DNA from: Elusimicrobiota bacterium
GTDB lineage: Bacteria > Elusimicrobiota > Elusimicrobia > JACQJN01
DNA: 11,225 nt
Assembly (NCBI GenBank): GCA_016205045.1
Contig: JACQJM010000041.1
Span: forward strand, 1-11,225
Direction of reading: 5' to 3'
Every line of letters starts with the position of its first letter. Position 1 is the first letter of the stretch. Below are positions 1-8,400 of the stretch, one piece after another. The notes under the pieces were generated by a model. The model was given only the letters and a program-made list of their open reading frames with translations. It was not told the origin of the DNA and ran no database searches. The position numbers and the translations under genes are program-made.

Positions 1-45
1 CACTTTGGCCGCTAAACATCATTGGGCTGGCTGTGCGGTAAAGTG
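1..45. repeat. Imperfect inverted repeat at left edge
   Basis: CACTTTGGCCGC at 1-12 faces GCGGTAAAGTG at 35-45. The outer six bases (CACTTT/AAAGTG) and the inner four (CCGC/GCGG) pair, with a small asymmetric bulge between them and a loop of about 22 bases. The element touches the window edge and may extend further left. No ORF of note covers it. It could be the tail of an intergenic repeat or a transcript hairpin; chance is not excluded for so short a stem. Confidence 0.35.
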
Positions 46-54
46 AGGGAGGGG

Positions 55-117
55 GCAACCCCACCACCTATCTGTATCTACTTCTGAGCGTAACATCATG
101 GTAGGTGGTGGGGCTGC
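55..117. repeat. Strong stem-loop upstream of the helix-turn-helix gene
   Basis: GCAACCCCACCACCTA (55-70) is the reverse complement of TAGGTGGTGGGGCTGC (102-117) except for one mismatch (A58 opposite C114). That gives a 16-base stem with 12 uninterrupted pairs and a loop of about 31 bases. It has no T-run directly after it, so it is not a typical intrinsic terminator in the + direction. It overlaps the possible upstream ATG at 98, which argues that the downstream gene really starts at 170. It could act on the mRNA leader or as a binding site, or be a dispersed palindromic repeat. Confidence 0.55.
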
Positions 118-169
118 TTCCAGCCCTGTTTATCTTCAGGTAATCTTGTGGCTTATTTGCTTAGGTTCT

Positions 170-352
170 ATGGCCTCCGATTCAGAAAAAATTAGGAAGT
201 GGTTAAAAAAGAAGGGCCTTACCTATGAGAAATTTGCATATCAGGTGGGTATTTCTTGGAGTACCGTGGCGCGTTGGGCAGGGGGAAAGGTGAAGCCAGA
301 CCCTATCTACCTGGAACACGTCAAAAGAAATTATCCTGACTTTCCTTTATGA
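170..352 (+). CDS. Small Cro/C1-type helix-turn-helix protein
   Basis: A 60-residue protein, little more than one DNA-binding domain of the Cro/C1 (XRE) type. The visible pattern is a first helix around IRKWLKKKGLTYEKFAYQVG, then GISWSTVARWAGGKVKPDP, which matches the usual G-x-S-x-x-T-V-x-R-W-x-x-G-K-x-x-P signature of the recognition helix and following turn. The remaining residues form a short C-terminal helix. An in-frame ATG at 98 would add 24 hydrophobic residues with no precedent in this family, and that region overlaps a strong stem-loop, so ATG 170 is preferred. A weak Shine-Dalgarno-like TTAGG lies just upstream. The protein probably binds DNA as a homodimer; its targets are unknown. 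A 225-base gap separates it from the large operon downstream, so a regulatory link is possible but not shown. Confidence 0.8.
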   Translation: MASDSEKIRKWLKKKGLTYEKFAYQVGISWSTVARWAGGKVKPDPIYLEHVKRNYPDFPL

Positions 353-381
353 GGTATTCCGTAGCCTTGGCGAAGGATACC
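353..381. repeat. Short hairpin repeat after the helix-turn-helix gene
   Basis: Immediately after the TGA at 350-352, GGTATTC (353-359) can pair with GGATACC (375-381) as a seven-base stem with one G-T pair. The loop contains CGTAGCCTTGGCGA. The core TCCGTAGCCTTGGCGAAGGA resembles a short intergenic repeat I recall from uncultured-phylum genomes, but I cannot search for copies here. No T-run follows on the + strand, so a terminator role is not supported. The rest of 382-537 is A/T-rich then G/C-rich DNA with a few five-base inverted repeats; I see no gene in it. Confidence 0.4.
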
Positions 382-537
382 CAAAAAATACGCACTTTAA
401 AAATATAGGACCAAAAGGACTATAAACAGGGTCCCATTGGGCCTAATTTCATTGTTCCCCAAAGGCCTCGTTTCTCTGGGTCGAATGCCTAATAAATTTT
501 GGGCCCATTTGCCCTGGGGGGGCCTGGAGTCCGGTTG

Positions 538-543
538 TATAAT
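538..543 (+). promoter_or_regulatory. Candidate -10 box (TATAAT) for the operon
   Basis: A perfect TATAAT sits 35 bases before the ATG of the first large gene, giving an expected leader of roughly 28 bases. No good -35 hexamer lies at 16-18 bases. TTGCCC at 509-514 is 23 bases away, which is too far, and the properly spaced position (515-520) reads TGGGGG. The site is plausible by position and by being the only perfect -10 I saw in the gap, but one hexamer is weak evidence. Confidence 0.35.
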
Positions 544-577
544 GGCTGTGTAGGCAAGGTAGAAAGTTTTTCTCTTT

Positions 578-3500
578 ATGACCACAGCCAAATTCTTATC
601 CAGCCCGCTTTCTCTATTTTTAGTCCTTGCTTCTTCTGGGTGGGACTGCTGTACGGTATCAGCCCAACAGATTCCACATTCGGCCAAGGCTAAAGTCCTT
701 TCTTCTCCTCAAAATAAGAAGTTACCTCCTCCTTGCGTCGCAAAAACTAATTCCCTCAACGATCCAAACCCTGTTCAGGCATTGCCTCCTTGTCCAAAAA
801 CAAAAAAGTTAAGGGGGGAATCTGATGCTTTAGAGAGGCTTAAGAGAGGACCTGAGTTGGCGGAACCTACGGCAGAAGAGGTAAAAATCTTAGAACAATC
901 TTCCCATTATTTTGATCAATCTCCCAAAGAGAAACTGACTGCAGTGGATGTCTCTGTCTCCCGCTATGCTTTTGGAGGAAATTCTGGAGGGTGGTTCGGC
1001 CAGAATCAGGTTCCCTATGCGCACCATAAATTTAAAGTACTCCAACTAAAAGACGGGCATTTTGATGTTTATTTCTATCCTGAGGAAGAACAGGCTGCCT
1101 ACGGAGCGGCTAGAATGGCGGAAAAACATTTTGACCGACTAAGCCGGATCTTTGATTACGAATGGAAAGAGAGGCGTCCGGCTATATTTTATGCAGGCCA
1201 TTTTCAATTTCAGCAGAACACTATTGGTGGAGATCCAGGGGAGGGTACTGGAGGATTCACAGAACCATTTAAGGAAAGGATGGTCCTTCCCCTGACTGGT
1301 TCCAACGCAAACGACGATCATGTCATCGCTCACGAGATGGTTCATGTTTTCCAGTATGATATCTGGCACCGGGGCATATTGGGGAATTTAACTCTGGACC
1401 AGTTGGTAATACCTGCTCCTTTGTGGTTTATCGAGGGAATGGCCGAAGCTCTCTCCGTTAAGTCCATTGATCCCACCACCGCGATGTGGTTGCGCGAATC
1501 AGCCCAGAAAGGGGAAATACCTTCTTTCAGGAGACTCAATCGGATGGAAGGATATGCGATTTATCGCTATGGGCAGGCTTTTCTGCGTTGGTTTGCGGAT
1601 CAGTACGGAGATGAGATGTTGGCCAGGATTTACAAGATCACTGCTCGACACGGCAATTTAAGTCCCCAAGAAACTGCAACAGCACAGGGAGCTCGCAGCT
1701 GGTTTGAGAAAGCTTTTGTCATCTGTCTGGGGGAAAATAAAAGTTTAGATAAACTTTGGCAGGAGTGGGTTCTGGATGTTCGCAAGCAGTATCTTCCCGA
1801 GATATCCCAACGCCAAACGGATTGGAAGATGGGCCGCCCTCTCACTAATGCCTTGGAGGATGGATCCTTGAGCAATCTGACTCCAGCCCTATCTCCAGAT
1901 GGCAAGCAGCTCGCCTATATTTCTGTGGGTAGGGACCTGACCCCGGGTATTTATGTTGCTTCCGCGGAGGATTTATCCCAAGATTCTAATAATACAGTGG
2001 CTAAGATTGTTCGATTAATTTCTTCCGATATTTCCGAAAAATTTGAGTCTTTAAGACCTGCACAGGCGGCACTCTCGTGGTCTCCGCAAGGTGATGAGAT
2101 CGCATTCGTTGCCCTGTCGCGAGGCCAGTTCGTCATTTATAGGATGAATGTTCAGAAGCGGAAGGTCACGGGAGCCATACGAGGATTGGGTTTGGATGAG
2201 ATTTATGCCCCCTCCTGGTCTCCCAACCGCCAGACATTTGTTTTTTCGGGACTAAAAGGAGGCATCAGCAATCTCTATAGTGTGGGCGTGGACGGGAGAG
2301 GGTTAAAGGCACTTACCTACGATCGTTATAGTGATCACCAACCTGTTTTTTCTCCCGATGGGGAGAAAATCGCTTTTTCCACTGATCGAGGCCCCGAGAC
2401 AGATTTTAAAAATCTGACAATCGGTCCTTTGCGCATCGCTGTTTTAAGTCCGAGTACTAATGAGATTACACTCTTGCCGGATCAGGAAGGTAATAACACC
2501 AATCCTCAGTGGTCTCCCAATGGGGAGGAGATTGCTTATATTTCGGATAGAACCGGGATTTCCAATGTATTCAAGTACAATTTCAAAACAGGGGTGACTT
2601 CCCAGATCACCAATGTTTTGACAGGTGTGGCCTCGTGGGGAAAACAAGCACCGGCATTATCCTGGTCCTCAAAATCGGGTCGTATGGCTGTGGTGATTTT
2701 TGGAAGGGATGGGAAGAAGGAAATAGGGACACTGGACATTTTCGCGATTGACGACCCAGACCGGATGGCCCAACCCATTCCCACGGCGGCTGTGATCCCA
2801 CCCATGGCGCCTGGAGAAACTCGAGTCATCACCAATCCCAACGGGTCTTCTGGGGTGTTGAGCATGCACCCGGATCCCATCCCCTCCTTGACCAGCAAGG
2901 TAGAACCCGACGAGGCAGTAATGCCTGAAGGTGCTTCCGTGAATCGGTATAAACCTAAGTTGAAGATGGATATTACTTATAAGGCACTTGGTTATGACTC
3001 CAACTCGCGCTTCTACCAACAGGTAATGGTGGGACTTTCGGATATGCTGGGCTACCACAATTTGTTCATTGTATCGGATGGAAGAGCCAGCGATTTAAGA
3101 AATACCTATCTAGTGGTCAACTACCAAAACAACGAACACCGAACTGCTTGGGGAGCTACCCTCTTCCAAGTAGGACGCATTTTCGCAAACAGTTTTGATG
3201 GACCTATAGGACCTGAAATTAGGGATGTTGTTTATAGAGGAGTTGAGGGTTTTGTCAATTATCCTTTAAGCCGGTTTAAGAGAGTCCAAATGGCAGCCGA
3301 AGGAGTCCAAGTCTCCTCAGAGTATCTGGTGCAAAACCCAAATGGCAGTCTTTCTATTAGACATACAAAACCTCGATATTACTTTTTACCTTCCGGAGCC
3401 TATGTGTATGATAATGCTCGAGGAAATCTTTTAGGAGCCCATGCGGGGACGCGTTATCAGCTGGAAGTCGGCCAGGCCCTCGGCGATCTTGAGTTCACTC

Positions 3501-4000
3501 GAGTAAGCGCGGATTTCCGTCGCTACACTCCTCTCACCCAAGATTTTGTGTTAGCGTTTAGAGCGGTGGGAGCGGCCATAGAAGGAAGAGACCCTCAACT
3601 CATGTTTATTGGAGGACCCCATACTCTGCCAGGGTATGATTATGGCACTGTGTTTGGGAGTCGGGTGGGTTTTGTCAATGGAGAACTGCGTTTTCCTTTG
3701 ATTCCTTTATTAATCATGCAAGTACCTATGAGGATGGTCACGGGTATCAGGGGAGTCGCTTCGGCCAATTTTGGCTACTCCGGGGGGGCCATTCCTCAAC
3801 GGTATCAACAAGCCGCTCTCGAGGCCGGTGATTTTGTCCACTATGGACAGAAATTAGGATCGGTAAGCGTGGGCATGAGGTTTCCCGTGCCTGGTTTGGG
3901 AGTTTTAGCCGGTATCGATTGGGCCTGGACCAGAAATTTTATGTTGAAGGATGATAAATCTCAAAGGAAAATTCAGTTTTCCTTATTTCCTATCTGGTGA
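578..4000 (+). CDS. Metallopeptidase / TolB-like propeller / Omp85 barrel fusion (copy A1)
   Basis: An exported protein of 1140 residues. A Sec signal peptide covers about 1-29 (hydrophobic core FLSSPLSLFLVLAS, likely cut after VSA). A Pro/Cys-containing linker follows. A gluzincin-type peptidase domain spans about 145-400: HEMVH at 252-256 supplies two zinc ligands and the catalytic Glu, and WFIEGMAE at 283-290 supplies the probable third ligand (E286 by analogy with M1-type enzymes). A PD40/TolB-like propeller spans about 430-735; its motifs include LSPDGKQLAYIS, WSPQGDEIAF, FSPDGEKIAFSTDRG and WSPNGEEIAYISDRTG. An Omp85/surface-antigen barrel spans about 800-1140 and ends in an aromatic residue (FSLFPIW). 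The L6-loop region reads GGPHTLPGY (1012-1020), so the usual Arg of the RGY/RGF motif is Pro1018. It probably sits in the outer membrane with peptidase and propeller in the periplasm. It is paralogous to 5485-9054. No clear Shine-Dalgarno precedes ATG 578; the start is chosen for the signal peptide. Confidence 0.85.
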   Translation: MTTAKFLSSPLSLFLVLASSGWDCCTVSAQQIPHSAKAKVLSSPQNKKLPPPCVAKTNSLNDPNPVQALPPCPKTKKLRGESDALERLKRGPELAEPTAEEVKILEQSSHYFDQSPKEKLTAVDVSVSRYAFGGNSGGWFGQNQVPYAHHKFKVLQLKDGHFDVYFYPEEEQAAYGAARMAEKHFDRLSRIFDYEWKERRPAIFYAGHFQFQQNTIGGDPGEGTGGFTEPFKERMVLPLTGSNANDDHVIAHEMVHVFQYDIWHRGILGNLTLDQLVIPAPLWFIEGMAEALSVKSIDPTTAMWLRESAQKGEIPSFRRLNRMEGYAIYRYGQAFLRWFADQYGDEMLARIYKITARHGNLSPQETATAQGARSWFEKAFVICLGENKSLDKLWQEWVLDVRKQYLPEISQRQTDWKMGRPLTNALEDGSLSNLTPALSPDGKQLAYISVGRDLTPGIYVASAEDLSQDSNNTVAKIVRLISSDISEKFESLRPAQAALSWSPQGDEIAFVALSRGQFVIYRMNVQKRKVTGAIRGLGLDEIYAPSWSPNRQTFVFSGLKGGISNLYSVGVDGRGLKALTYDRYSDHQPVFSPDGEKIAFSTDRGPETDFKNLTIGPLRIAVLSPSTNEITLLPDQEGNNTNPQWSPNGEEIAYISDRTGISNVFKYNFKTGVTSQITNVLTGVASWGKQAPALSWSSKSGRMAVVIFGRDGKKEIGTLDIFAIDDPDRMAQPIPTAAVIPPMAPGETRVITNPNGSSGVLSMHPDPIPSLTSKVEPDEAVMPEGASVNRYKPKLKMDITYKALGYDSNSRFYQQVMVGLSDMLGYHNLFIVSDGRASDLRNTYLVVNYQNNEHRTAWGATLFQVGRIFANSFDGPIGPEIRDVVYRGVEGFVNYPLSRFKRVQMAAEGVQVSSEYLVQNPNGSLSIRHTKPRYYFLPSGAYVYDNARGNLLGAHAGTRYQLEVGQALGDLEFTRVSADFRRYTPLTQDFVLAFRAVGAAIEGRDPQLMFIGGPHTLPGYDYGTVFGSRVGFVNGELRFPLIPLLIMQVPMRMVTGIRGVASANFGYSGGAIPQRYQQAALEAGDFVHYGQKLGSVSVGMRFPVPGLGVLAGIDWAWTRNFMLKDDKSQRKIQFSLFPIW

Positions 4001-4004
4001 GGCT

Positions 4005-4013
4005 AAAAGGAGA
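4005..4013 (+). promoter_or_regulatory. Strong ribosome binding site deciding the B1 start
   Basis: AAAAGGAGA ends five bases before ATG 4018. It is the best Shine-Dalgarno sequence in the window and picks ATG 4018 over the in-frame GTG at 3997, which overlaps the stop codon of the preceding gene and would add seven polar residues before the signal peptide. Confidence 0.75.
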
Positions 4014-4017
4014 TCAT

Positions 4018-5484
4018 ATGAAAGTTATGTTTCAGAAAGTTTTAGGACTGGTTCTGCTGGGATTGATATTGAATGGGATCACCTCCTTTGCTTTTTCACA
4101 GGGGTCCAAACGTCCCAAGTTTAGCTTCAATGCCTTAAGTGCTCCAGAAAAAGATGGCTCCACTACCGCACGCATTTTAATAGAGATCCCCCTGCAAAAT
4201 CTGAATTTTCGCAAACAACCCGATGATTCTTTTTCGGCTAAATTCTCTGTAAGGATCAAACTGGGGGAGAAAACAGTGTCTTTTACACCGGAGGTGAAGG
4301 TGGATAATTTCCGGGAAACTCAGGAGAATTTATTTGTTTTCAGCAGGTATGTCATGGAGAATGTCTCTCCCGGGCTGTCTTCTCTTTCCATCCGAGTAGA
4401 AGATCTAGATTCTCACGCCACGTTTGAAATGCAAGGCACCATGGAGGTGCACGGGTACTCTAAGGATAAGGTGGGCTTAAGTACATTGGAACTCCTGGAT
4501 GATATAGCCTCTCCTAAAATTCCGAATTTAAGCGGAGTCTATTTGGTGAAAGGAAATATAAAGGGGGCGGAGCTCAAAAATCTTCCCTACAAGTTTACAC
4601 TCTATAATCCCACGGGAGCGGATTCAGTGGATGTCACCGCGGTGCTTTTGAACTCAGCCAAGGGAGATACTTTACGGGTAAACCGTACTTCTGTGGCTCT
4701 GAGGGATAGTCTGGCGGAGTACATCCACCAGTTTAAGGATGTGGTTGGAGACAAGAACATGCCGCCCGGTCAGTATGAGATTCGTGTCCAATCGGTTCCT
4801 AAAGGAAGGCCTCTGGCGGAAGCAGTCTCTGTGATGCGTCCCATCTCTGTGGATTGGGAGGGAGTGCCTCCCAATCTAGATTTGGGACTAGCCATGAAAC
4901 AGATTAAATGGTTGGAGGAGTATCCTGAAGTTTTTTTAGCCCAGGTAGGATTGGGACGAGATAAGGAGATGGCTAAAAATATCAGTGAAAAACTCAAGCG
5001 TATCCGGAACATCACTCGCGGCAAAAAAAATAAAAATGATCCCCCCAAAAAGCAGGAACAGTTAGAGGAATTTAGAAAATTCATGGTTGAAGCAAATCCT
5101 GATCTGTTAAATCTTTATTTTGGACGGGTAACGCAGGTTGAGAAGGGAAGCCTGCGGGTGGATAACTGTCTCTTAAAATTCAGTTATGGGAAAACGCCCG
5201 GCTGGGAAACCGATCAAGGTAGGGTGTGGATTGTCTTAGGACCTCCATCGGGTTGTAGATCTCACGAGCCTAACTTGACTATTCAAATGCCTGGTTTAGA
5301 CCACCGCTTTCCGGGTCGCAGAGGTGTCGGACCGGACACTAAATATTATGAGTCCTGGTTCTATGAAAGACATCCCTATTCCAAACGACAGTACGATGTT
5401 CTTTTTTATGCCACCTCCGAGGTGGCGCAGTACCAGCTTTATTGGGAGGGAAGTTTTTCACAAAACTGGGCTTATGGAAATTAA
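4018..5484 (+). CDS. Exported GWxTD-domain protein (copy B1)
   Basis: A 488-residue protein starting at ATG 4018. It has a clear Sec signal peptide (MKVMFQK, then VLGLVLLGLILNG, cut near SFAFSQ). The N-terminal half has beta-rich character with NLNFRK at 61-66 and PNLSG at 169-173; both motifs recur in the paralogue at 9057-10868. A basic low-complexity stretch (GKKNKNDPPKKQEQ) precedes the C-terminal domain. That domain has GWETD at 395-399 followed by QGRVWIVLGPP, the hallmark of the GWxTD domain, and later WFYERHP. The family's biochemical role is not established. Position between two protease-propeller-barrel genes implies a periplasmic or surface partner of those proteins. No lipobox is seen, so it is probably soluble or peripherally attached. 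The stop codon abuts the next gene's GTG. Confidence 0.88.
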   Translation: MKVMFQKVLGLVLLGLILNGITSFAFSQGSKRPKFSFNALSAPEKDGSTTARILIEIPLQNLNFRKQPDDSFSAKFSVRIKLGEKTVSFTPEVKVDNFRETQENLFVFSRYVMENVSPGLSSLSIRVEDLDSHATFEMQGTMEVHGYSKDKVGLSTLELLDDIASPKIPNLSGVYLVKGNIKGAELKNLPYKFTLYNPTGADSVDVTAVLLNSAKGDTLRVNRTSVALRDSLAEYIHQFKDVVGDKNMPPGQYEIRVQSVPKGRPLAEAVSVMRPISVDWEGVPPNLDLGLAMKQIKWLEEYPEVFLAQVGLGRDKEMAKNISEKLKRIRNITRGKKNKNDPPKKQEQLEEFRKFMVEANPDLLNLYFGRVTQVEKGSLRVDNCLLKFSYGKTPGWETDQGRVWIVLGPPSGCRSHEPNLTIQMPGLDHRFPGRRGVGPDTKYYESWFYERHPYSKRQYDVLFYATSEVAQYQLYWEGSFSQNWAYGN

Positions 5485-8400
5485 GTGATTAGAAAAATCC
5501 AGGCTGTTTTTCTATCTATTTTTGTTTTACAGACCGCTCCGGGACTATCCGTTCGTGAAGTTTGGGCTCAACGTAAGGTGGCGCGCGCCAAGGTTTCCAT
5601 TCCTGCGAGTGGAGTCCCCCTGATTTCTGTCGATGCCGTTGGGATCAGGCCTGTCGTCACCAATTCCTTAGAGAGAGTTCCAAACCATTCTGCAATGCCT
5701 CAATCCCGGGCACTCATTCCGGGGATGGCTCGTCCCGCCCATTTTAGCCGCCAACGCCCTGCCGTTTTCAAGCCTCGGCTTTCTTCCCCATCGTTAACCG
5801 TTCCTATCCTTGTTGAATCTTCTTCCGTGAATGTGGAAGGGGTGAACCGGCGTTTGGCGGAGATTTTTGATCGAACAGAAAGAAGGCGACCTGGGATAGA
5901 ATCTGTTGCGGCAGTTTCTGCCGGCACGGGGAATCCTGCGGGCGCGCAGGCATCAGGTGTGTCCGCTCTTCCACGCTCCACCTCAAGATTTTCATCCTCA
6001 CTGCGTCGGCTCGTTTCGGGAGTCGCCTTATTGGGAACGTTGGTGGGAGGGACTCTTTCAGCTTTGCCTTCACCTGCCTCGGCCGAAAATAAAGTCCAGT
6101 ACGAGCGCTACCGGTTCCAAATCTTAAATCTCAAGGACGAAAAGGGAAACATCATCGGCCATTTTGATGTCTACTACCACCAGGGTGAGGAGGAGGCGGC
6201 TCGGGAGGCCCTCCGATTGGCTGAGAAGGCTTATTCCATTTATAGATCGGTGCTCAACTTTGATTTTAAAAATAGATTGCCCATCATCATCTATTCTTCC
6301 CGGAGAGGATTTGAGCAGACCAACACCACGCTTGATTCGGATATGGGTGGGACGCGGGCTTTCACCGAATTCTTCAAACATCGGAACGTTCTTTATTTTA
6401 CGGGGGATAGGCGGGAGTTTGCGCACGTGTTGGTGCATGAGATGGGCCATCAGTTTCAGATGCAGATGGATGTCCATGGCAGCTACAAGGAAGGAGGGTG
6501 GAGGATGTATATGCTTCCCATGTGGGTTGTGGAGGGGATGGCGGAGTATCTTGCCATCCGGGAGATCGACGTCCACACCGCCATGTACTTAAGAGATGCG
6601 GTGATTGATGGAAGAATTCCCTCTCCCTTGGACATGAACACTCCCGGCACTGGGGAATACCGTTTCTATCGGTTTGGCCAAGCTCTTTGGCATTACATCG
6701 CACGAGAGTTTGGGGATGAGAAAGTGGGTGAAATTTTCCTAAAAGCGATGAAATATACCCATATAGAAAACAAGGGTTATGAGGATATGCCGGTAATGAT
6801 ACCGGGAGTGGATAGGGCACTGCGTGAGGCGATAGGGCTCAATTTCCAGCAGTTGTGGGAGAGGTGGTCTCGGGATATGCGTCGGGAGTACTATCCCGAT
6901 TATGTGGAGCATAAACAGGGAGAACCGGAGGAGGTGGGCCGTATGATCACGCTGGCCCGTAAAGATGGCTCTCTAGTCAACTTTTCTCCCGCCCTCTCCC
7001 CGGATGGCCAAAAAGTGGCTTATATATCGGTGAGGAGTAATTTTGCTTTCAGCATTTACGTGGCTTCCGCCAAGTCAGGGGTTGTTCTCTCCAAACTTCT
7101 GGATTCCGGTTATTCCGAAAGATTCCAAGATTTAAGAATTCAGAACGCTTCTCTGGAGTGGTCTCCGGATGGCAAGCGCATCGCGTTTGTGTCGGATTCC
7201 AACGGCCGGTCCACCCTTTATGTCATGGAAGTGGCCAATAAAAAAGTGGTCCACAAACATATTTTTGACGTGGACATGGTGGAAAACCCCACCTGGTCTC
7301 CGGATGGAAAGCAGATCGCTTTTTCGGGACTCAAAGGAGGGAGGACTAATTTGTATATCGCTCAGGTGGACAGCGGCAGGGTTCGCCAGTTGACGAATGA
7401 CGCTTACCACGATACCCAGCCGGCTTGGTCTCCGGATGGAAAACGGATTGCCTTTTCCACGGACCGAGGCCCGGATACCGATTTGGAAAATCTTGAGTTT
7501 GGAGAGTTGAAACTGGCCCTGTATGATCTGCAGGCGAACCGGATTTCTGTTTTGCCCGATCAGGAGGGAAAAAGCATCAATCCTCAGTGGTCTCCGGATG
7601 GAGAGTGGCTGGCTTTTGTCTCGGATCGTACCGGCATTTCCAATCTTCATGCTGTTCATCTGGAATCGGGAGAGGCGCGCCAACTGACGGATGTGTTGAC
7701 GGCCGTGGGGGGATTGGGAGATCGCAGCCCCGGCTTCTCCTGGGCCCGCTTCGCCGATCGAGCCGTCATCTCCATCTATAGGCATGGGACGACCAATGTG
7801 GTGACTTTGGATGATCCCTTATCTGCAGAGCGACGCGGGGTGGTTAGTGTCTCTTTGCCTGCTGGGGGCTCGTCAGGTGATTCGGTTGTTTCAACACCTG
7901 CCGAATCATCCCCTAAGGAAACAACGGAGAGCGGGATGGTGGGCCCTATACAACCGGAAGGAGTTTATCTCATTGTTCCTCCGCAAAACCAGATGGCCTA
8001 CACCGACAGCGTCCATCGCCCTCTACCTCAAGATACTCTCCAGGCGGATGTGCTTTCCGATTCTCTTCGCTTTGTCTCTTCTCGGTATAAGGCCCGATTC
8101 AGCCCGGATGTCGTGGGCTATTATGATGCGGCGGTGTTTTCGATATCGGACATGTTGGGGGAGCATAACTTTTCTCTCATCGCGACCCCTTCGGGGTTGA
8201 GGGGAGGAAGATTTTTTTCGTCCTACACCAATCGAGTGAACAGGCTGAATTGGGGAGTGAATGCGTTTCAGCTCAACTCGTACCGGTTCAACCGTTTTGA
8301 AGGTCCTTGGGCGGCCTACAGATACAGTTGGCAGACCTACCAGGGAATACAGGGAAGATTAAAATATCCCTTCAGTCACTTCCGTCGCGTGCAGGCGGAT

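Noticed and set aside
98..169. Upstream ATG extending the helix-turn-helix protein by 24 residues
   Set aside because: It lies within the stem-loop at 55-117 and adds hydrophobic residues atypical of the family; ATG 170 gives a normal compact domain.
397..693. Small open frames on both strands before and over the start of A1 (397-687 minus, 499-693 plus)
   Set aside because: They resemble no family and overlap the signal-peptide coding region of A1.
1877..2780. PD40 blade repeats considered as a DNA-level tandem repeat
   Set aside because: The repeats are protein-level propeller blades with diverged DNA; no CRISPR-like or satellite periodicity was seen anywhere in the window.
3997..4017. 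GTG start for B1 overlapping the A1 stop
   Set aside because: ATG 4018 has an excellent ribosome binding site five bases upstream and gives a cleaner signal peptide.
6124..7785. Long minus-strand open frames (150, 140 and 217 codons) opposite A2
   Set aside because: They are antisense to well-supported peptidase and propeller domains. The 217-codon frame shows repeated IRRP-like motifs that are simply the reverse complement of the WSPDG blade codons.
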